Positions 32,552-39,609 of a DNA stretch of 39,609 bases are shown here, piece after piece. Source of the stretch: Ignavibacteria bacterium (GTDB lineage: Bacteria; Bacteroidota; Ignavibacteria; Tepidaquicellales; Tepidaquicellaceae); contig JABAQZ010000027.1 in NCBI GenBank assembly GCA_019187405.1, positions 1 through 39,609 of the forward strand, in the 5' to 3' direction. Both the position numbers and the translations under genes were made by a program. Every line of letters begins with the position of its first letter. Positions within the stretch are counted from its first letter, which is position 1. The notes under the pieces were generated by a model, which made no database searches, had not been told where the DNA came from, and was given only the letters and a program-made list of their open reading frames with translations.

Positions 32552-35443
32552 TCAGAAATCATATCCGAAATAAAAATTATGAAATAAATTTCCTTGTATA
32601 GTTGTAAAATTGTTTTCTATTCTTTTTCCAAGGTCATATCTTAGAACAATAAATCCGAGAACATTCATTCTGATTCCGGCTCCTATACTTCCATACGTTA
32701 TGCCGTAATAATTTGAGTTGTCCCATGCATTGCCGGCATCAAAGAAAAACGCTCCGCGTATTCCGGGAAAATCAAGACCAATGCCGAGAGGAAACCGGAG
32801 AGCTACGACATTGAGAAGCGGAAACCGAAGCTCGAGATTTGTCTGCCACATTTTACTGCCGCGAATGGAATTTAACGGCCATCCTCTCAATGACCAGCTG
32901 CCTCCCATAAAAAATCTCCGCTCATCTTTGCCTTCATTGAAAAAAAGCTGAGCTCTCAATGCAAGTGTAGTAGGAGTTCCGAGCCGGTAATATTTTCTGT
33001 AATCAAAGAAGAAGGAAAAATAATTTGTATAAGAATTGGTTATGTCTGTTGTATATCCGAGCGTAACGTTGAGACGCTCGCCGTCAAGAGGTCCTGTCCA
33101 TCCCCAAAGAGAATTATCTTTGACATAACTTATGTAATTTGAAAGAAGAAGCGACCTGCTTGTTTCAAGGTAATCAATGCTTTTGATTGATTGAGAAAGA
33201 CTTGATGTAATCTCAAGTCTTCTGAAAAAAGACAATGGATAAGCCATGCTTAGATATCCGCCATATTGCCTTTCATAGTATGATTCGTTGAATTCGCTGA
33301 TGTCATATCTTCTTCCCGATAAATGAAATACTCCGTATGCATAATTCAACCTGTCTTCGACTGAAATTTTTGAAACAGCTATATTAAAACTTTTCCAGAA
33401 TTCAGCGTCGCCGTTTGAATTATTGAATACAAGAAAGTAATACTTCTCGTTTCCAAGCAGATCGCTGAGAGATACAATGCCTCCTGTGTTTGCACCGAAT
33501 ACAGGATCAACGGTAAGCGCGGTAGTTGCAATATCAAAAGAAAACCGTTTTTCATACTTAAGATTATTCTTTTTGGTATCGCTTTTGATTTTTTTCGGAG
33601 ACCAGTTTTCTCCTTTTGTCAGAAGATCTGTTTTTCTGATAATCTTACTGCTGTCATATCTGTCCTGCATGTTCCTCAGCATCCTGATGTTTATTCCACC
33701 GTTTTCAAAAGTCGAAAATACAATTCTGTTTTTTCCAGCCCATTTCGGGTCAAATGCGGATGTGGTAAAATTTGTAATTTGCCGGGCTTCAAGATTTTCG
33801 TAATTGATTCTGTCTTCTGTTACGGCAGAATTTCTTCCGTTTCTTCGCTCTTCATCCGTCAGCTGATTTCCAAGATTTATCATCCAAATATTCTGAGGTC
33901 CGCCTACAGTTGATGTGTAAACAATTTTTAAACCGTCAGATGAAAAGTGTGGTGAATAATCTATCTGATCTCCAATTGTAAGATAATCAATCTTGCCATC
34001 CGAGATGCTGTATAAAAATAAATTATAACTCCGGTCTTTGCCGTAAGTAGTTCTGTCTGATGAAAATACTATAAACTTTCCGTCAGGAGAAATATCCGGA
34101 TCTCTGTCGTCATAAAAATCATTAGTTAGTCTTTTAAGCTCATTCGTTTCGGTATTCAGCATGTAAAGGTCGGACTTGCCTCCGAAATCAGAAGCAGGAA
34201 ATACAATTGTTTTGTTATCAGAGCTCCATGAAGGAGAGCCGATGTTTACAAGATCTTTAAACGAATAATCAGCCAGATGTTTTTTGCTCTTTGTGTCGAG
34301 TATGTGCAGCGCGTCTGCATTTCCTTTTTGTGTAGGAAAAGCAAGAAGCCCCGAGGCGGATACATCCATTCCGGTTCTGAAAAAATGAAACTGCTCGAAT
34401 TCATCACTCGTTTCTCCTTCTATAACCAGCTCCGGACTGTCGCTTTTTCTCAAATCAATTTTGTAAATGGATGTAAACCCAGTTTTATTTCCTATAAAAT
34501 AAATTTCCTTCTTACCGCCGGCTTCAGAATATGTCGGCTTGTGAGAAAATGATTCGCTGTAAATGTTGTCAGAAACTTTTGACGGATAATCGGAATCTTT
34601 AAGCTGAGGATAATATTTTTTTTCGAGATGATATAGATATTCATTGTCAAATTGTGCGTAATCTTTGCCGATTGTTGCTTTCATGACATTAGAAAAATTA
34701 TCGTCAATCCAAATGTTGTCCACAAGCTGAAGCACCTTATTTTCTCCGTAATTTTCCGCAATGTATTCAAGCACATTTTGTCCGAGCTTATACATGAAAT
34801 AAGTACCGTAAAATCTTTCCCAGTTATCGAGACCTGAAATGTATCCGCTTAAGACGGCATCCTTAAGTACCATTTCCGCCTGCGAATCCCATTTTGTAGA
34901 AAGAAATTCAGCCAGTCCTTCTGTAAACCAAAGAGGCGGAGTTATGTCCGAATTTTTACGGTGAGAGCGGAGTATGTTGAAAACCTTGCTTGTCATAAAA
35001 ACGTGTGTAAGTTCATGTCGTATCACATGTCTAAACTGATAAAGCGAACCCTCGAATGGAATTACAACTCTTCCTTTGATGAATTCAAAAAACCCTCCGA
35101 CGCCGTCGGGTATTAAACCCGGTGTCGTATTTGTCTGCTTGAAATGTAAAGGCGATGCATAAAAAATCAAAGGTACAGTATCGGTTAGAGAATGTTTGAA
35201 TTTTTGCTGAAGATGAGCATAGCTTTCTTCCGCATAGTTGGCTCCGATTTCCGCCAGCTCTTTAGCTTCTTTATAAAAATAAATCTGAAAATGCTCGGTC
35301 TGAAGAATTTCCCACTCAAAATCAGAATACTGAACCTTGTTTCTGCCGAAATCAACAAATTGACTGAATGAATATGAGGAAACGGCAAAGACTAAAGCCG
35401 CAGTAAAAATAACTATCTTAATAATATTTGATCGGGAGATCAT
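32552..35443 (-). CDS. Metallopeptidase-beta-propeller-outer-membrane barrel fusion
   Basis: 963 residues. There is a signal peptide (1-27). A gluzincin-type peptidase domain carries HELTH (143-147) and the third ligand in WFTEGLAEF (Glu175), like peptidase MA proteins. About residues 270-620 hold TolB/WD40-like beta-propeller repeats (DRDPDISPDGKFIVFSSDR, IDYSPHFSSDGLKIVYTS, SAFDPKWAGKNRIVFSTF). The last 300 residues look like an Omp85-type surface barrel (FMGGSWSLRGWPLNSIRGS, LELRFPLLNVVALRFPLGIG, FFDAGNAW, final Phe). It is predicted to sit in the outer membrane with the protease and propeller in the periplasm. Substrate unknown. Confidence 0.75.
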   Translation of the reverse strand: MISRSNIIKIVIFTAALVFAVSSYSFSQFVDFGRNKVQYSDFEWEILQTEHFQIYFYKEAKELAEIGANYAEESYAHLQQKFKHSLTDTVPLIFYASPLHFKQTNTTPGLIPDGVGGFFEFIKGRVVIPFEGSLYQFRHVIRHELTHVFMTSKVFNILRSHRKNSDITPPLWFTEGLAEFLSTKWDSQAEMVLKDAVLSGYISGLDNWERFYGTYFMYKLGQNVLEYIAENYGENKVLQLVDNIWIDDNFSNVMKATIGKDYAQFDNEYLYHLEKKYYPQLKDSDYPSKVSDNIYSESFSHKPTYSEAGGKKEIYFIGNKTGFTSIYKIDLRKSDSPELVIEGETSDEFEQFHFFRTGMDVSASGLLAFPTQKGNADALHILDTKSKKHLADYSFKDLVNIGSPSWSSDNKTIVFPASDFGGKSDLYMLNTETNELKRLTNDFYDDRDPDISPDGKFIVFSSDRTTYGKDRSYNLFLYSISDGKIDYLTIGDQIDYSPHFSSDGLKIVYTSTVGGPQNIWMINLGNQLTDEERRNGRNSAVTEDRINYENLEARQITNFTTSAFDPKWAGKNRIVFSTFENGGINIRMLRNMQDRYDSSKIIRKTDLLTKGENWSPKKIKSDTKKNNLKYEKRFSFDIATTALTVDPVFGANTGGIVSLSDLLGNEKYYFLVFNNSNGDAEFWKSFNIAVSKISVEDRLNYAYGVFHLSGRRYDISEFNESYYERQYGGYLSMAYPLSFFRRLEITSSLSQSIKSIDYLETSRSLLLSNYISYVKDNSLWGWTGPLDGERLNVTLGYTTDITNSYTNYFSFFFDYRKYYRLGTPTTLALRAQLFFNEGKDERRFFMGGSWSLRGWPLNSIRGSKMWQTNLELRFPLLNVVALRFPLGIGLDFPGIRGAFFFDAGNAWDNSNYYGITYGSIGAGIRMNVLGFIVLRYDLGKRIENNFTTIQGNLFHNFYFGYDF

Positions 35444-35667
35444 ACTTTTCGGGATTTAAACTATGCAAGCTGTAACAACATGCTCAAAATATAAATTACA
35501 GCTTAAATGATTTTCGAGGGCTGTTTTCTTTTGAAAAATATAAAACTCAAATTCAAAAATCCATAGTGGATTGAATGCATTTAAAAATTTTTAAGAGAAA
35601 TTTTTTTAAGCATTATTAAAAACACAGAATCAGTAAATTGAAATAACGGAATTTAAAACAGTAAATT

Positions 35668-37065
35668 ATGAAACTAATAATTACGGTAATCTGTATATTG
35701 CTTTTTTTAACGGAAGCAGCACATTCGCAGAAATTCAGCGATGTAAGAAGCATGTCGCTTGGTAGAACTTCAGCATCAAATTCTACCGATATAGACGCTC
35801 TTAACAACAATCCTGCAAACATCTACCACGAAAGAAGCGTAAATGATGCAGGTGTTTATTTCAGCATCGGAACAAATTTTAATTTCTTATCTAACAGCGA
35901 ATATCTTACCTTTGATTTTATTAACAAATACTTTACGGAAAATGCTATTCTTAGTCCGGTAATTTTAAGCGATCAGGATAAAGCTGATTTAGTCAATGAT
36001 GCGGGCAACCAAACTGTTAATCTTTCCGGATATCTGAGAAGCTTAGCTGTAGTCGTAAATACAAAATCCATCGGCTCTTTTGGATTTTCTATTGATGACA
36101 GAATTGCGGGTGATTTTAGAATCAGCAGGGATTTTCTCGATATCGGAGTTTACCTGCCAGAAATAAACAGAGTATATGATTTCTCCGAACTCAAATACAA
36201 TGCCTCCTGGATAAGACAGCTAAATTTTTCTTATGCAAATAAAATTCATCTCGGTAAAAAAAGTCTGCTGAAAAATCTTGCATTCGGCGTTTCAATCAAG
36301 CCTCAATTCGGTTTGTACTATTCAGAAACAAAAAGTAATAATCTGACAATTCAGCTGGATAACAAGCTTAATGTTCTTGGCAATGGAGCTTTGGAACTGC
36401 TGTTCTCGGGAATTACTGATTTTAATGAATTGCAGTTTACTCTAAAACCTGCCGGTTTTGGCTTTGGGTTTGATGCGGGCATAAACGGTACTTTTAAAGA
36501 ATTATCAAAAAACAGCATTTTAAATTTCGGACTCAGTATCATAGACCTTGGCTATATTAACTGGACAAAGAATACGAATAATTATTATTACAACGGAAAT
36601 TATATTGTAACAGATATTACAAATCAAAAGCAGCTCGATTCACTCAAGGAAATAATAAAAGGAACACGGACTCCGGTTTTATCATTTGTAAAAACTCTGC
36701 CGACTAACCTTAGACTTGGCTTAACATATACGATTTATAAGAAACCCGTTTCAGATAAACCCGGCGCATTAAACAGCGAGATTGTAAGTTTAACGGGCGA
36801 ATATGTACAAAGCTTTACGGAAAATCTGAGTTCTACTACAAAACCCGTTTTAGGATTTGGATGTGAATTCAATGTCGGAGATGTTTTTTATCCGAGAGTT
36901 GGCTTAGCCGCAGGCGGACTGGAAAAGTTTGTTGCAAGTTTCGGGTTTGGCATTGAAACAGGTCCTGTAATCATCGATCTTGGTACATACAATATTTCTT
37001 CTATTTTTACTCCGGCAAGTACTTCAAAAATTTCCGGAGGCTTAAGCATTAAATTTAAAATCTGA
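35668..37065 (+). CDS. Outer-membrane protein, DUF5723/PorV-like
   Basis: 465 residues with a signal peptide (1-20, cleavage near AHSQ). The N-terminus SDVRSMSLGRTSASNSTDID and ALNNNPANIY is the conserved opening of DUF5723-like barrels: early glycine-rich strand, then asparagine-rich NNNPA. Many amphipathic strands follow and the end is a strand, GGLSIKFKI. It is probably an outer-membrane barrel, related to FadL/PorV-like proteins. It lies opposite the metallopeptidase fusion across a 224-bp gap with no visible gene. Confidence 0.65.
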   Translation: MKLIITVICILLFLTEAAHSQKFSDVRSMSLGRTSASNSTDIDALNNNPANIYHERSVNDAGVYFSIGTNFNFLSNSEYLTFDFINKYFTENAILSPVILSDQDKADLVNDAGNQTVNLSGYLRSLAVVVNTKSIGSFGFSIDDRIAGDFRISRDFLDIGVYLPEINRVYDFSELKYNASWIRQLNFSYANKIHLGKKSLLKNLAFGVSIKPQFGLYYSETKSNNLTIQLDNKLNVLGNGALELLFSGITDFNELQFTLKPAGFGFGFDAGINGTFKELSKNSILNFGLSIIDLGYINWTKNTNNYYYNGNYIVTDITNQKQLDSLKEIIKGTRTPVLSFVKTLPTNLRLGLTYTIYKKPVSDKPGALNSEIVSLTGEYVQSFTENLSSTTKPVLGFGCEFNVGDVFYPRVGLAAGGLEKFVASFGFGIETGPVIIDLGTYNISSIFTPASTSKISGGLSIKFKI

Positions 37066-37076
37066 TTAAATAAAAA

Positions 37077-37104
37077 GAATACTCCCAGTATGACGGGAGT
37101 ATTC
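37077..37104 (-). terminator. Intrinsic terminator for msrA, possibly bidirectional
   Basis: A perfect 10-bp stem, GAATACTCCC (37077-37086) with GGGAGTATTC (37095-37104), has an 8-base loop. Read on the minus strand it is followed by TTTTTATTTA, a good T-tract, 40 bp after the msrA stop. On the plus strand it lies 12 bp after the DUF5723-like gene and is followed by a weaker TAAATTTAAAT, so it may serve both convergent genes. Confidence 0.85.
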
Positions 37105-37143
37105 TAAATTTAAATCCGGTAATGTAATTTTTCAAAATCGGAT

Positions 37144-37812
37144 TTACATACCTTCTTTTATCTTGTCTTTAAACTTCTCTCTGAATTTTTGAAGCTTGGG
37201 ATTAATTACAAATTTGCAGTAGCTCTTTTCGGAATTCTGATTATAATAATCCTGATGATAATTCTCAGCAGGATAAAATTTTTCCAATGGTGTTATTTCG
37301 GTAACGATTTCATCAGACCATAATTGAGGAGCAGATTCTTTTTTTGATTTTTCGGCTGATTGCTTTTGCTCATCGTTTAGATAAAAAATAACAGAGCGGT
37401 ATTGCGTGCCTACATCAGCTCCCTGTCTGTTTAAGGTCGTCGGGTCATGTGTTGTCCAGAAAACATCAAGCAGCTCTTTATATGAGATTATTTCCGGATC
37501 ATATATGATTCTTGCTACTTCCGCATGTCCTGTGTTACCATTGCATACTTGTTCGTAAGTCGGATTTTCAGTAGTTCCGCCCGCATAACCGGATTCTACC
37601 GATTCCACGCCTTTTAATCTTTCGAATATGGTTTCTACGCACCAAAAGCACCCTGCTCCAAATACTGCTGTGTCTGTTTTAGTTGACATTTTTGATTTGA
37701 CGTTATCTGTTTTAATTATTTGATTTACCGGAATCGAGTTCTTTGTACATCCCGAAAATAAAAATATTAATGCAATTAAATAAGTCATAGTTTTTAATGA
37801 TTTGCTTTTCAT
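37144..37812 (-). CDS. msrA: Peptide methionine-S-sulfoxide reductase, lipoprotein form
   Basis: 222 residues. The N-terminus is a lipoprotein signal with lipobox FSGC (Cys22), so it is likely envelope-anchored rather than cytoplasmic. The catalytic motif GAGCFWCVE (Cys55 nucleophile) is followed by SGYAGGTTENPTYEQVCNGN, TGHAEVARI, WTTHDPTTLNRQGADVGTQY and PAENYHQDYY. It reduces methionine-S-sulfoxide in oxidised envelope proteins. No MsrB is fused or adjacent in the window. Confidence 0.93.
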   Translation of the reverse strand: MKSKSLKTMTYLIALIFLFSGCTKNSIPVNQIIKTDNVKSKMSTKTDTAVFGAGCFWCVETIFERLKGVESVESGYAGGTTENPTYEQVCNGNTGHAEVARIIYDPEIISYKELLDVFWTTHDPTTLNRQGADVGTQYRSVIFYLNDEQKQSAEKSKKESAPQLWSDEIVTEITPLEKFYPAENYHQDYYNQNSEKSYCKFVINPKLQKFREKFKDKIKEGM

Positions 37813-38058
37813 GAAATAAATAACGTAAAAATATTTGAAACAGATTTGCCAATTATTTTTTGTAAAAAAAATTGATCGTGTTTAAGAAAACTCTAAAAAA
37901 AAGGAAAATCAAAATAATTATTCAAATCAATTAATACATTGAAATAAATTTACTCACTTCGAGCAGTATCTGAATAAAATCAAATTTTAATAAAAAAATA
38001 AAAGTATCCGGATTGTAAATTCAATTGATAACATTTTATAATCTTCCTTTGTTTTTTT
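37813..38058. other. Gene-free A+T-rich gap
   Basis: 246 bp between the msrA start and the end of the receptor gene, both on the minus strand. It has long A and T runs. No gene or convincing hairpin is seen; it should contain the msrA promoter, which I could not locate. Confidence 0.4.
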
Positions 38059-39609
38059 TTAAAAGCCCAAAATTATCTCCGCATATAAATTTCTTGTCGC
38101 TGCAGGAATCCAGTACGGTGTTCCGAAGCTAATGCTTCCAGAAGTTTCATAAAGCGCATCAAATATATTGTCAGCATTGACTCTCAATTCGATTTTCCTG
38201 AAATATTTTTTATTGAATAGATTTGCAAAATTATATGAAAGTCCCGCATCAATAACGGTATATGGGTCAATATATTTGTCTGCATATCCTGATTGATTTC
38301 TTGCATCGGGATTTTTTCTTTCGTTTTCGGAATTATCGAGATATTGCTTTGAAACATGTCTCAATGAAACAAATGCATTAAATGATTCATCTGTATAATT
38401 CAGATTCAGATTACCTATTGCATTTGGAGAAAGCAAAATCTGATTTCCGGAATAATCATTTCCGTAAATGACATTACCTGATGAATCAGCTCCAACAACT
38501 TCTCGATAATCGGTAAAATAATTATCAGAAAGCGTCAAGTTTCCCGTTAAAGAAAAATTTTTGAAATATCCATTTTCAAATGGTCTTACACTGAAATCAA
38601 ATTCAATACCTATGTGCTTAGACCTTCCGGCATTTCCTACAATTGGTTGACCGACGTTGTCAAGCTGACCGTTGCTTACAAGCTCATCCTTAAAATCCAT
38701 CAAATAGAAATTTAATCCGGCATCTGCTAAATGGGATTTAAACGAAACTCCGGCTTCGTAGTCCATCATTGTTTCGGGATTAACAAGCGGGTCATCATAA
38801 ATTCCATTTTCCGCATCTACATACCTGAAATTGGGTTTCGAGTACGGATTTTCTCCGTCATAAATATCTTTGTGTCTTGGCTCTCTTCGAGCAATGGAAA
38901 AATTTAAATATGCATTAAACTTTTCTGAAAAATTATAATTTACTCCTGCTCTCGGCGTAAAAAAATTATAGCTTAAGCTGAAGTCATAAGGTTTAAATTT
39001 ATCGTTTGAGATATTATATCTGTGATATACATATTGCAGACCGAGCATGGCAGTCAGCTTTCCCGTAAATTCATATAATTCATTTGCAAATACGGAGTAA
39101 GTTCTTTTTCCGCCGTTATAAAAATAATACTGATGATTTGGCTGTGTACCCTGCGGCAAAGCTTCTCCAAATATAACTTCACCGAAGTGTTCCGAATTAT
39201 GAAATCTCAATTCTCCTCCTATTACAAGATTTCCTTTATTTTTCGAATGACTTATCTGCAATTTGGGAAACCAGCCGTAACTGTTATTGTTTACAGTAAG
39301 CTTTGAGACAATATCGCTTCTTACAATTTCATAACCTTTGCCTTTCTCATAAAAAAAAGTTCCGTCTTCGTTTCTTCTGTAATATGCCGGATTAAATGTG
39401 GTGGTATCCGAGACATAAAACGGATTCAATCTGAAATAATCAAAATCATATCCGTAATAAACAGGAAAGAAAGTATTAAAATATCCCTGACCTCTTATAT
39501 AGCTGAAAGTATTTGAAAGAAAAATATTTTTCGAAAGCTGTTGATTGAATACTGCTTCATAATGAGGTTGAAAATAATTATCTGTTTCATCAGGATATGT
39601 AAGATAATT
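38059..39609 (-). CDS. TonB-dependent outer-membrane receptor (5' partial)
   Basis: The frame stays open to the right edge, so the start lies outside; a TTG at 39427-39429 is internal and not the start. 516 residues of the C-terminal barrel are visible. They show alternating aromatic strands (RPFENGYFKNFSLTGNLTLS), ARREPRHKDIY, YEAGVSFKSHLADAGLNFYL and NVGQPIVGNAGRSKHIGIEF, all typical TonB receptor positions. The final strand ends in NLYAEIILGF with terminal Phe, the Bam recognition signal. The plug domain and TonB box are off the window, so the substrate cannot be inferred. Confidence 0.88.
   Translation of the reverse strand, partial: NYLTYPDETDNYFQPHYEAVFNQQLSKNIFLSNTFSYIRGQGYFNTFFPVYYGYDFDYFRLNPFYVSDTTTFNPAYYRRNEDGTFFYEKGKGYEIVRSDIVSKLTVNNNSYGWFPKLQISHSKNKGNLVIGGELRFHNSEHFGEVIFGEALPQGTQPNHQYYFYNGGKRTYSVFANELYEFTGKLTAMLGLQYVYHRYNISNDKFKPYDFSLSYNFFTPRAGVNYNFSEKFNAYLNFSIARREPRHKDIYDGENPYSKPNFRYVDAENGIYDDPLVNPETMMDYEAGVSFKSHLADAGLNFYLMDFKDELVSNGQLDNVGQPIVGNAGRSKHIGIEFDFSVRPFENGYFKNFSLTGNLTLSDNYFTDYREVVGADSSGNVIYGNDYSGNQILLSPNAIGNLNLNYTDESFNAFVSLRHVSKQYLDNSENERKNPDARNQSGYADKYIDPYTVIDAGLSYNFANLFNKKYFRKIELRVNADNIFDALYETSGSISFGTPYWIPAATRNLYAEIILGF

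Noticed and set aside
39427-39429. TTG as start of the TonB-dependent receptor
   Set aside because: The frame continues open and receptor-like to the window edge (aromatic strands such as VYYGYDFDYFRLNPFY), so the gene is truncated by the window.

Overview
The window is A+T-rich, gene-dense, Gram-negative bacterial DNA. KDO-8-phosphate synthase, a TonB-dependent receptor, several outer-membrane beta-barrels, a DUF5723-type protein and a sensor cyclase built from repeated 'EAQAREAQIEAALERVR' linkers together suggest the Bacteroidota/Ignavibacteriota/Chlorobiota group, most likely an Ignavibacteria-like lineage. This placement is an inference from gene content, not from a marker-gene tree. TTG starts look common (trmH-like, gcvT, ptsI, mltG).

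Layout. 1-3047: 3' part of a giant multi-sensor class III cyclase. 3206-5500: a small surface-sugar cluster (methyltransferase, GT32-GT2 fusion, methyltransferase-like protein). 5563-6207: outer-membrane protein on the minus strand. 6277-12515: a plus-strand run of a TrmH-type RNA methyltransferase, kdsA, a membrane-embedded spermidine-synthase-like protein and two different phosphofructokinases. 12538-12810: three tandem 102-bp repeats, each carrying a palindrome. 12953-14386: an APC-family permease. Its 3' end occurs again 2,736 bp downstream, and between the two copies lies a compact restriction-modification island (Vsr-like endonuclease, NgoFVII-type restriction enzyme, DNA cytosine methyltransferase). 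17154-22558: a two-CXXCH cytochrome, a GT39-type glycosyltransferase, a small transaldolase, a decayed DUF433 fragment, gcvT and comB. 22581-26885: ftsK converging on ptsI. 27255-32547: a GT-C/TPR membrane protein, mltG, an ABC-2-like membrane protein and ubiX. 32552-37812: a metallopeptidase/beta-propeller/barrel fusion, a DUF5723-like protein and a lipoprotein MsrA. 38059-39609: the C-terminal part of a TonB-dependent receptor that runs off the right edge.

How the genes fit together. Much of the window is ordinary housekeeping and envelope biology: LPS inner core (kdsA), peptidoglycan processing (mltG), chromosome segregation (ftsK), sugar phosphate metabolism (two PFKs, transaldolase, PTS Enzyme I) and surface glycosylation. 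The two phosphofructokinases carry different phosphoryl-donor signatures (PPi-type and ATP-type), which suggests both a reversible and an irreversible route at the F6P/FBP step. The clearest sign of recent acquisition is the restriction-modification island, flanked by an 88-bp identical direct repeat that leaves the host permease gene intact. The least explained element is the 102-bp palindromic tandem repeat array.
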